A stretch of DNA of 64,000 nt, from the NCBI GenBank assembly GCA_026874595.1, contig CM049310.1, positions 53,697,058 to 53,761,057 on the forward strand, written 5' to 3'. Under the pieces are notes generated by a model. The model did not search any database. It was not told the DNA's origin and worked only from the letters and a program-made list of their open reading frames with translations. The translations under genes were made by a program, and so were the position numbers. The stretch comes from Sipunculus nudus (taxonomy: Eukaryota > Annelida > Sipuncula > Golfingiida > Sipunculidae). Shown one piece after another: positions 47,593-56,248 of the stretch. Position 1 is the first letter of the stretch, and every line of letters starts with the position of its first letter.

Positions 47593-49725
47593 TTATTCGT
47601 TTTCAATATGTATGTTTTGATAGTTCTTCCACTTTTGTTTATGTTTCTCTATTTTACCCTTCGCACTCGCAATTTGTTTTTCCATTTTATAAATCTGTGT
47701 GACATAACTTTTATACACAGAGAATGTTGGTAATTTCTCTCTACATTTGCAGATATATATATAATGTTTTAATAATAGTAATAAGGTATCAAGTAGGCTG
47801 TCACCTGAGATGTTTAATATTAATACTGTTCCTGTAACATTGCCTAAGTTTAAAGATTGTTCCAGGTCTTTTGACCAATTTTCAAAAGCTATTAACAATT
47901 TATTGGTTACTTCACAGTGGTAAAATATATGTAGATAAGTTTCCTTTTGTTTTTTACAGAATGAACAGAGTTCAGTTTCGCTTTTCTTCATTTTATATAA
48001 AAGTGGATTAAGTGGTAAAATTCTATGTAATAATTTGAATTGGAAAATTCTTAATTTCTCTGAAATAGTAATTTTATCAATATTCTTGAATGCTTTAAAT
48101 ATTTTTCCTTTATTTTGTAGCCTTAGTTCACCAATCCATTTCTCTATTTGCTTTTCTGGTTTCGAAGAGACAGAATTAATAATATTTAAGTATACAAACT
48201 GAGTTGTATTTTTCATATTTATTATTTTGTCCACCGTATATTCTTGTACTTCTAAACAAGGATTATTCTTTAACTCTCTTTTCCAACAAGTTGGGATTGC
48301 ATCCACTAAACCTACATATTTTATAAAACTTATATTAACCTTGTATTTGTTAGTGAATTCTTTAAATGGCAAAAATGATAGATGGTTTCCTGATTTTTTG
48401 GTTATGTCAGAAAGCGTTTTTATGCCTGCCATATACAATTTCTTATAAAAAACTACTGTACCTTTAACCTTTATATGAGAATTATACCATAAGGTTTGTA
48501 ATTGAATTTCATGTGTTTTAACAGTCTTATTAAAATTGTATTTGCACCAATGGTGTAACACATCTTTCCAGAACGGGTCGCATGAGTCACTGAAATTGTG
48601 TATATCATGTTCTTTTAAATTGCATTTAAAAATATATGAACCCAGGTTTTTAAATTGTACATTAATAATCTGTCTCCAACCATCTTCTACAGGTCCATTG
48701 AGGAACCGTTTAACCCATGAAATTTTTAAAGATTGTATCTTAGATGGAAGATGAATCATATTCAGCCCTCCTTTATTTTTTGGTGCAATCATTGTAGATC
48801 TTTTAACTTTATCTGGTTGGTTATTCCAAATAAATTTAAATATTAATTTTTCAATTTCTTTGATATAGTTGTTTGGTGGACTTGGTAGTACTAAGAATAA
48901 ATAAGTTAGCTGTGAAATTATGCAGGTTTTTATAATTGTTATCCTGCCTGCAAGAGACATTATTCTGTTACTCCAGGTATTAATAATAACTTTAATCTTA
49001 CTCAGGATTTCTTTATAATTGATCTCTATCATTTTTTTCCATTCTGGATGAATGGATATCCCTAAAATTTTTACAGGATTGGTGCACCATTGTAGGCCTA
49101 GGGATTTTAATGTATCGTGATCATGTGTGTTAGCAGTTATTGGCATTATTATTGTTTTTTCTATATTTACTTTGAGTCCCGATATTTGTTCAAAATCTGA
49201 GAATACTAATAAGGTTTCTTGCACTGACAAAGGCCCACCTGTTAATGTTAAAACTGTATCAGTAACTGTAAGAGTATCTTGAATATATGGCCGTTCTAAT
49301 TGATCGAAAGCTTTTTCAAAGTCCACTGATAACAAGTAACCACATTTATTAGTTGCTCTTAAATAGGAAATTATGCCTATAATTTTAATAATATTTTCTC
49401 CAATATACCTATTTTTCATGAATCCAGTTTGATCAGAGTGTATTAAAGAGGGTAAAACTAGTTTGAGTTTATTTGCTAATGTTTTTGCTATTATCTTGTA
49501 GTCTGTATTTAGAAGTGAAAGGGGGCGCCAGTTCTTCAAATATAAATGGTCTTTTTCTTTCTTGGGAATGAGGCATATAGCTCCTTGACGCATAGTTATT
49601 GGAAGGCAATCTGTATTGAAGGAATAGTTAATAGCACTTATAAAATATTCTTTTAAGCCCCCCCAAAAAGTTTTATAGAACTCAACTGGGAATCCGTCAG
49701 GACCAGGCGATTTATTAAGAGACAT
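47593..49725 (-). pseudogene. LINE ORF2, RT with core deletion plus C-terminus
   Basis: A 710-codon open frame. It begins at SPGPDGFPVEFYK (residues about 6-18). LIPKKEK, NWRPLSLLNTDYKIIAK, DQTGFMKNRYIGEN and DFEKAFDQLE follow by about residue 145; these are reverse transcriptase blocks. Then the chain jumps to DTVLTLTGGPLSVQE and SGLKVNIEKT. The block with the second catalytic aspartates (F/Y-A-D-D) and roughly 100 residues around it is gone, yet the frame stays open. The C-terminal half follows with the thumb-like and connection regions, and a CX2CX8HX4C knuckle (CSFCKKQ...HIFYHC, about residue 590) typical of this clade. The protein could not polymerise DNA. It is the longest ORF in the window and might be mistaken for an active RT. 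Confidence 0.9.
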
Positions 49726-49828
49726 TGATTCAATTGTAGCTTTTAATTCCTCCTCTTTTAATTCTTCCTCACATAATTCCTTTTCATCTTCATCAAGAAT
49801 TTTAAGATGTTCTGTTGAGAGAAAATTT

Positions 49829-50305
49829 CTATTTGGGGATTTGAGATAATCTCTGGCTGTATATAAAATCTCTGGCTGTATATAAATTTTTATAAAATTG
49901 TAATTCTTCTTTTAAAATATCTTTGTGTTCTGAAATTATTTTTCCATGTTGATCTTTAAGTTTTAGTATAGATTTTTTATCGTAATTTCTTTTCTCCAAA
50001 TTGAGAAAGTATTTAGTTGGTTTATCTCCCTCTGAGTACCATTTGGTTCTACATCTCACTATTGCACCTCTGGTTTTTTCTTCAATAAGTTGTCTGTGTT
50101 TGTTAACTGCTTCCTCCCAGCTTTCTCGGTCTTTAATATCACCTGTTGTATTAACTATATTTTGTAGGTCATGAATTTTTTTTTCTAAAAGTTTTATTTT
50201 TTGTGTTTTCAATTTTTTCCTATATACTGCATAAGCTATGGTTTCTCCTCTTATTTGGCATTTTATGGTGTCCCATAATAATGTTGGGTTTGTTTCTTTA
50301 TTATC
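49829..50305 (-). pseudogene. LINE ORF2, linker before the RT
   Basis: The minus strand reads NPTLLWDTIKCQIRGETIAY, then KKLKTQKIKLLEKKIHDLQN, RGAIVRCRTKWYSEGDKPTK, YFLNLEKRNYDKKSI and KEELQFYKNLYTARD. This is the region between endonuclease and RT of L1/Tx1-type ORF2, including the conserved W-x-x-x-G-D-K-x-x-x-Y-F segment. The frame is lost at 49848-49885, where a 19-bp word beginning AATCTCTGGCTG is tandemly repeated. The frame beyond continues YLKSPNRNFLSTEHLKIL, so one microduplication explains the break with 49725-47593. Confidence 0.85.
49848..49885. repeat. 19-bp tandem duplication that frameshifts ORF2
   Basis: AATCTCTGGCTGTATATAA occurs twice in a row without mismatch (49848-49866 and 49867-49885). 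Nineteen is not a multiple of three, so it separates the two ORF2 reading frames. Confidence 0.95.
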
Positions 50306-50854
50306 CTATTACAAGTACTATTTCAGGAGAGCACACATTAATTTCAGGTATTTCATGTTCAAACTGACAACTTGGGAATATAAAACTGTGCCATAGAATA
50401 TTAATATATCATGTGGTTCAATGTGGCTGAATGCACAAATACACAAAGTTTGTAAGTCACTGCCACCGGTATTGAAGCCGTAGTCTCCGTTTTTAAACGT
50501 TTTACATAAATGAAGCAATGTTCTAATTAGTAATGGGGTGGTTTAGATAAGATTGAACAATTACTATGTAACTAACAAAGATCTCGACATAAATACCTAT
50601 CATCACGGTGGCATAAGCAAAAATCCAAAGTACACATACCATCAAACGTCCGTCTCGAGCGTGAGCGATAACCCAGTATGCGGTCTTTCTTACTCTGAGT
50701 CTCTCATATCCATCACCAATGAAGGGGATTCCCATGAAGCACAAAGTCACAAACACTCGGAGGTCCTCGGTCGAATTCGTATTTAGACCGTCGTCCCCTG
50801 TCGACTCAATGGGTACTTGCGGAATACCAGGTCCAACACGTGGAAGGAGTAAGA
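50306..50854. other. non-LINE interval where the endonuclease should be
   Basis: ORF2 similarity begins abruptly at about 50305 (minus strand NPTLLWDTIKCQIRGETIAY). About 545 bp up to the ORF1 stop contain none of the APE endonuclease motifs. A minus-strand ORF overlapping it (50933-50523) contains hydrophobic stretches (VCVLWIFAYATVMIGIYVEI) but no family I recognise. The interval is too short for the missing endonuclease and reads as replaced or inserted sequence. Confidence 0.55.
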
Positions 50855-51832
50855 TTATTCTGGTTGACTGGCTTGAGAACTTGTGTCTTGAATAGGCACT
50901 TGCTTCCCGTCTATTATAAGTCGTCGACGCCAAAAACGGGCTTTCAATCTGTCCTTGAAGGCTTTACGCATCTGGGGGATAGCTTTCTTTTTGAGAAGGT
51001 AGTCTTCTTTTGTGAGATCCTCCACAAAGAAGACTTTTCTACGCTCGCCCTCTGGGTTGTTCTCCTTTTGAGATTTCAGCACACCGTTTCTAGTGGGTCT
51101 TTTCATGAAGCGCACAATGATGTGTCTATTGACCCCTGACTTTCTTGCGCCTGTTCTGTGTGCCAGTTCTATTGTTTTCATTATGTCATCTGTTGTTTTG
51201 TCACCCATTAACTTTTGTTCCTTTATGACCTTGGCGACGATATCTTCACATATTTCTCCCTGTTCCTCTGTTATTCCCAATAGCCTTAGGTTGTATTCGC
51301 GACTATGTCGCTCAATGTCTACAAGTTTTGTTTTCATCTTATCGAGTTGTTCGTTTGTCTCACGTTTCTCTGACTTTAGTGTGTCTATCTCTTCCTGGAG
51401 AACCTTGTTTTTTGACTCGGCTCTTTCCAGTTTTACTTTCAGTGTCTCTATCTCTGCTTGTGAGTACTCTATACTATGTGTAATTTCTCCTGTCTTCTCT
51501 GTAAGTTCTGAGTATTTTCTGTCTACATCTTGCATGTCTTTTTTTAAGTGTTCTATGTCCTCAATGAGTGACGCCTGGAACTCGTGTAAAGCCTTTTGAA
51601 ACGAGCTTTCCAACTCGGCGCATTTCGCTTCAATGAAGGTGACAATGGGCCCACTTGCCTGTGCACATGGTCTCTCCGGCTCTGGTTCCTCCCTCGTAGT
51701 CGAAGTGGTTTTGCCCTTCTTTTTCTGACTTTCTAAATATTTATCCATATCTGCTGCTTCCTGATTGGATAAGTCCGATTTGCTCCTGGATCTTGTTATT
51801 ATGTTAAAGGTTTCTGCCATAATATGTAGCAC
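50855..51832 (-). CDS. LINE ORF1 protein, 325 codons
   Basis: An intact-looking frame of 325 codons. The N-terminus is polar. Residues about 75-175 form a long coiled coil (KKDMQDVDRKYSELTEKTGE, then LKVKLERAESKNKVLQEEID), expected to drive trimerisation. Residues about 178-265 (EYNLRLLGITEEQ, IELAHRTGARKSG, RHIIVRFMKR) are the RRM-like and C-terminal RNA-binding part typical of L1-type ORF1p. The tail LKARFWRRRLIIDGKQVPI closes the conserved C-terminal domain. ORF1p binds the element RNA in a ribonucleoprotein. The start at 51832 is the first Met; a second Met four codons later precedes AETFNIITRSRSK and could be the real start. Only ORF1 of this element is undamaged, although ORF2 is clearly defective. 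Confidence 0.85.
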   Translation of the reverse strand: MLHIMAETFNIITRSRSKSDLSNQEAADMDKYLESQKKKGKTTSTTREEPEPERPCAQASGPIVTFIEAKCAELESSFQKALHEFQASLIEDIEHLKKDMQDVDRKYSELTEKTGEITHSIEYSQAEIETLKVKLERAESKNKVLQEEIDTLKSEKRETNEQLDKMKTKLVDIERHSREYNLRLLGITEEQGEICEDIVAKVIKEQKLMGDKTTDDIMKTIELAHRTGARKSGVNRHIIVRFMKRPTRNGVLKSQKENNPEGERRKVFFVEDLTKEDYLLKKKAIPQMRKAFKDRLKARFWRRRLIIDGKQVPIQDTSSQASQPE

Positions 51833-51916
51833 TATTGCTTGTTTTTTTAAGAGCTCCGTTAAGGCGTTGCCATCAGTCCGCCATGTTAACCGGAAGTCCT
51901 TATTTTTTTTTTATGT

Positions 51917-52892
51917 GTAATTTTGAGATCGAGAAAATTGCTGTAATTCATACGTTTCAGCTCTAGAAAGTGATAAAATCGTTAAGGTAAATTTGAATTG
52001 CGCATAATAAAGTAACCTTCTCTTTCATTATGTAAATTCAAATAGGTGGAGAGTTACGAAAGATAAGTTCTTTTTTACTAAACGCTACATGGAATATCCA
52101 AAACTCAGTGTGTTCATTGACTTGAATGACTTGATCCATCAGGCTATAAATACTGCATGTTAACAGAACCAAAATTAAGCTTTAGAAAAACAAATTATAA
52201 CAGTCACCTCACAACTTACGGCTTGTCAGTTTGTCAGCCGACATTGAATCAAAATGTAGAACAACTGCATTGCGCTAAAACAAACATGCAGACGGTTTAA
52301 GCTTCAAAGAAAAGATTTCTCATGAAGTACACATTACGTCAATATGTGGTATGCCTATATTGATTGTGATCTTTGTACAATACATAAAGAAATGTCAGAT
52401 TTATTTTTTTTAGTATAAAAATTAACCATGCCATTTAAACCTGCAAGACACAGATGTAAGCCTAAATAAAAGCAGAAAAATAATATAATAACGGGATTAT
52501 ATAACTGTTCAAAACATGTCCTGTAATTAGTGAATTTAATGGATCTAGTTATAAGGTTAGCATTGGAAATAATAACCGTGATATCGGATTATATCAGCCT
52601 CCGATGGTATAAGTTTTACATGTATATATACTTTATTATTTATTTTAATGTCTATACAGTTTTGTACTGTTGTGGAAACAAACTGCTAACATCTGCTACC
52701 CCCAGTGTATAAAGAATATATTGATTTTTTTTTATAAAGAAAAAAAATAATACTCTATCACAAAAAAAACTTGCTATTGCAGGAGCACAGAAACAAATTG
52801 TTGTTTAAACTGTTTGTTCCGAAACTCCATCATTTTGAAAAGACCAAAAAAACCCGGAAAGAACGCTGCAGTATATAGCAGAAGGAAGAACC
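51917..52892. other. no gene recognised
   Basis: AT-rich sequence between the LINE and the hAT-like MITE, without recognised features. Confidence 0.4.
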
Positions 52893-53336
52893 CAGTGATG
52901 TAGTCGAGTCTGCACCTTCCGCGTGTCCGCGTCCGCGTGCAATTCCAAGTCCAGGCCCCTCGAGTCCGAGACATTTAGGTTCGAGTCAAAGTCCGAGTCG
53001 AATAAAAATCTCTTTATTAAAAGAAATTCAAAATGTAATTTTGAGATTACCATAAGTATTTTAATGTTAGTTTACACAGGCCTTTTACTTGACGGTTATT
53101 ATTATGTATTTTGCCATTGATGCAGATCCAAAGTTTGGTATATATAGTCTTTTATATGATATTCTGTATGTGACAAAGCTTTCCTTCAGCTAGACTCGAG
53201 ATTGACTCGGCGTAATTTCTCGAGTCCTTACCTCCGACTCCGAGTAATAGTCCTAGTCCAAGACACTCGAGTCCAAGTCCGAGTACCGGTACCTAAATAC
53301 GTTGACTCGAGTCTGGACTCAAGTCCTCCATCAATG
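52893..53336. mobile_element. hAT-like MITE with 8-bp target duplication
   Basis: The left end CAGTGATGTAGTCGAGTCTG and the reverse complement of the right end (CATTGATGGAGGACTTGAGT) are inverted partners of the CA-x-TGATG type. They are flanked by GAAGAACC (52885-52892) and GAAGAAAC (53337-53344), an 8-bp duplication with one mismatch, the size made by hAT transposases. Both subterminal regions are packed with degenerate CGAGTC/GACTCG words (52897-53000, 53185-53320), probable transposase-binding repeats. About 444 bp long with no coding capacity, hence non-autonomous. Confidence 0.8.
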
Positions 53337-53344
53337 GAAGAAAC

Positions 53345-54745
53345 TAGATGACGTTGTCACCAGAGGATTGTGACTTAGTTATATTATTGCATGTTCAAGT
53401 AGGGAGTATAACCAGATGATTGTTTTTATAATTTATTGTTCATTAATATGGAATATCATGTTTAGATGGTAGCGTGAGAACTTAGGTAATAGTGCACACG
53501 TGCCTCGTTTGATGTTAATTTATGTACAGTTTAATTCCGTAGAATCCGTCTCTGTCTAGACAATCTCTATAGTAACGTTGTTTATTGTAGACTTCAAAGG
53601 GCGAACACCTGCTTAGTTTGCTTTTCTCAGGGTTTATTCTCTGGAGACGTGTCCATCTTGATATCCATGTTATTATTGACGGTCGGCATAAGAGAGTGTG
53701 ATGATTGGCCAGAAGATGGTCGGGACCTGTGACGTCAGCAAACCGGTGTTGAGAAGAAATGCGGTACAATTGCCTGCATGATCAGAACGCCAGATTGGTG
53801 TAGCCCGACGATTGTCTGCAGTCTAAGCAAGTCTGCGTTCTGGGTCTGGACAGCTCAGAGATGATGTCTATAAGAGTAAACATTCAGTGTCTGAGGAAGG
53901 CCATATTTATACCTCTGTAACGGTCTTCAGAGCGGGCATCGCTCTTGCCGACGGACTGGTAATTCGGCAATTTATATCTGTGTGAGCGCTTCCAGTAACA
54001 GACCAAGGACATTATTTACACGTGAATCGTTCGAGGTACAGAGTATCGTTGTGTGGAGACATATTCAGTTATTTAGAGCTGGATGATTCAAGGAGACATC
54101 AGCTGTGAAAGGCATTGATTCTAAATTCAAATAGAATAGGCTGTGCGCCTTTTAGTAAGTGCCACGTTAACTGTGGGGCAAACGAGTACCCCAGCGAATA
54201 ACTGTTGGTGGTTGGAGCCCTGTGTAGATACAAGTGAACTGATGGTGCTGTGTACACAGTGAGAGCGGATGGTGATTTAAGCGGCTTAGTATTCCGATGT
54301 CACCTGTGCGCGATGGTCATGTGACTCCCCAGTGTATATACAAGTGAACATAACGGACTTAGTTATTTTATGTATTATATTGTACTCTTGAGTTCTTAAG
54401 TGTCCATATGTACGGAGGGCCTGTCAAGAGAAATGTAAGTGCATTCCTTTAGGGGTGTGACAGACGTGAAGATACTGTTGAAGAAATCTAATTTTGCAGT
54501 TAACGAAATAAAGTGATTGGTAAAATCACAATTTATCGCCACCCCGGTGCTATGGCCACGCCAGTATGACTACCAAGAGTCCCCGCAGAGCATACAACAT
54601 AAATCAAGCTGCCACCTGTGATTAAAGTCACCACGAAGATAGTTCGCACAGTGGCCTAGCTAGAAATGAAACATGAAAAAGTTAACCACATATTACGTAT
54701 AACGCTCCTCACGCAGCGAGTATACGCTGCAGTCGTCACAGGTCT
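53345..54745. other. no gene recognised
   Basis: Moderate GC content with a short minus ORF (53515-53769) of unknown nature. No domain or repeat recognised. It could contain host transcript sequence. Confidence 0.3.
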
Positions 54746-54760
54746 CCTCTTTGGGGCTCT

Positions 54761-54958
54761 AGGACAACTACCCCCTGGGCAATTACCCCCCGGACAATTA
54801 CCCCCCGACAATTACCCCCTGGACAATTACCCCCAGACAATTACCCCCCGGGACAATTACCCCCTGGGACAACTACCCCCCAGACTACAACCCCCCCCCC
54901 CCCAGACAATTACCCCCCGGTACAACTATCCCCCCGGACAACTACCCCCCCCCCATGG
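54761..54958. repeat. left TIR array of ~14-bp repeats
   Basis: About 12 direct copies of GGACAATTACCCCC variants (CAACTA and CAATTA forms, spacer C runs of variable length). The Pro-Gly-Gln-Leu-Pro repeat in the overlapping ORF is only a by-product. Confidence 0.95.
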
Positions 54959-55186
54959 TATAAAAAACTTTTAAAGTACACATTGTACAAAGTTGTTAGT
55001 AAACAAATACCGGTGATAATATATTTTAAACCAAGCATAGGTACATACATCATGTGTATTGGAAAAAAATCCATTACATCAAGTTTTCAGTAAATGATAA
55101 CTATAACTAAAATGCCTGATGATTGTATTGTGTATTGTAAAAAAATGTAAATATATGGTCAAAGAGTCTATTATATGAAATGTTCA

Positions 55187-55737
55187 TTACATGGGCAAGT
55201 TGTAGGCAATGCCTCGAAGGTAATCTAATGTGTCCCTGTTTCCGTAGTCCCGCACAATGTTCAATATCCTCTGGTGACGATCCTGGTATACCCGCCTCTG
55301 TGGGGGTGGTCCATGACCACCAGCGATCTACGCTATCACAACCTGGTTCAGCGACTGCTCACGTTTCAGAACATCCAGGAATCGCCAGAAGTTAGGGTAG
55401 CAAGCACCGACATTTGTCTGGAAGGAATGATGCCATGCTTCTACTGCGTTGTTGGTGCGTGGCAGCTCATCCTGCGTACGGTCATACATGTTCCACATGC
55501 TTGTAGGAAACAACGGCTCTCTCCTTCCGTGTCTACGTGGCCGGCCCAGGTAGGTGTCCTCGAAGTAATCCAGAACTAGCGCAGCTTCATTCGGGAGATG
55601 GTCTGACAGGTGCTCAAATGCCTGCAGTACACCGTTTTCTGGGATCATGGCCATGGCTGGAATCATTCGAAGCTGTGTAGCGAATTCCTGGTCTGAATTG
55701 TAGCGCTGAACCAGTCCCCCTGAACTCAAATCAACTC
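55187..55737 (-). pseudogene. MULE transposase, last exon, with one stop
   Basis: The minus strand is open from an AG acceptor-like site (GTTGATTTGAGTTCAG, just above 55729). It gives GLVQRYNSDQEFATQLR, AFEHLSDHLPNEAALVLDYF, YLGRPRRHGRREPLFP, MWNMYDRTQDELPRTNNAVE and WHHSFQTNVGACYPNFWRFL. After VLKREQSLNQVVIA comes a TAG at 55328-55330. The same frame then continues as IAGGHGPPPQRRVYQDRH and DTLDYLRGIAYNLPM to a TAA at 55187. This is the C-terminal part of the MULE transposase-type protein that is common in mollusc genomes; the N-x-A-V-E ... W-H block is the segment conserved near the end. The DDE catalytic core would lie in upstream exons that this element lacks. Confidence 0.8.
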
Positions 55738-56029
55738 AAGACTAATTAAGCAAGTTTGGTCACATACTAGTAACTATGACCTCATAATCAACCACCCGCA
55801 AGCTTACAATAGCATTCCAATCAAATAGGGAATACCATTCATTCTGATCTCGTCTTATCGGTCATAATAAGTAATATCAAAATAAGTAATAGCATGATAT
55901 TATTATCCAATGTGATTTTCTTTTTATTTTTTGTTTGCAATTAACTTTATTTCTTAGGCATTCTACTCATTAGCGACACAGAATATATTTAAATGTAAAA
56001 CGTGTACTTTAAATGTAGAATATATACCA

Positions 56030-56238
56030 TGGGGGGTAGTTGTCCGGGGGGTAGTTGTCCGGGGGGTAATTGTCCAGGGGGTAGTAGTCTGGTGGATAGT
56101 TGTCCCAGGGGGTAATTGTCCCGGGGGTAATTGTCCGGGGGGGGGGGGGTAATTGACCGGGGGGTAATTGTCCAGGGGGTAATTGTCGGGGGGTAATTCT
56201 CCGGGGGTAACTGTCTGGGGGGGTAGTTGTCCTGTTGC
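56030..56238. repeat. right TIR array of ~14-bp repeats
   Basis: About 13 copies of GGGGGTAATTGTCC variants, the reverse complement of the left array. A G run of about 13 lies at 56137-56149. Confidence 0.95.
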
Positions 56239-56248
56239 CCCTCTTGGG

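Larger units (their letters stand above)
47382..51916 (-). mobile_element. L1/Tx1-type LINE with poly(A) and candidate target duplication
   Basis: The element reads right to left: 5' UTR from about 51896, ORF1 (51832-50855), a non-LINE interval, ORF2 from about 50305 to 47593, a 3' UTR, and a poly(A) seen as a T run at about 47400-47416. Flanks match as a candidate target duplication: TCCTTTATTTTTTTATGT at 47382-47399 and TCCTT-T10-ATGT-like sequence at 51897-51916. They differ mainly in T-run length; low complexity weakens this. Three lesions inactivate it: loss of the endonuclease, loss of the RT core with its YADD box, and a 19-bp tandem duplication. Because ORF1 and the 5' UTR remain, this was a full-length or near full-length insertion. 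Confidence 0.8.
54755..56239. mobile_element. compact Mutator-like (MULE) element
   Basis: A 1485-bp element. Its ends, GGCTCTAGGACAACTACCCC on the left and (reverse complement) GGCAACAGGACAACTACCCC on the right, are inverted partners. They are flanked by CCTCTTTGG (54746-54754) and CCTCTTGGG (56240-56248), a 9-bp target duplication with one mismatch, as expected for Mutator transposases. Each TIR is about 200 bp and consists of roughly 12-13 tandem copies of a GGACAATTACCCCC-like unit. Inside both arrays the repeat continues as CCCCATGGTATA...AAAGTACAC. The centre carries the last exon of a MULE transposase on the minus strand. It lacks the rest of the gene, so it is presumably mobilised in trans. 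Confidence 0.85.

Noticed and set aside
50523-50933. 136-codon ORF as possible endonuclease or membrane protein
   Set aside because: No APE endonuclease motif and no family recognised; it overlaps the ORF1 C-terminus in another frame.
51093-51599. 168-codon plus-strand serine-rich ORF
   Set aside because: It is the antisense shadow of the LINE ORF1 coiled coil.
54666-54974. Proline/glycine-rich 102-codon ORF
   Set aside because: It is the translation of the MULE TIR tandem array; the mirrored ORF on the other arm has the same origin.
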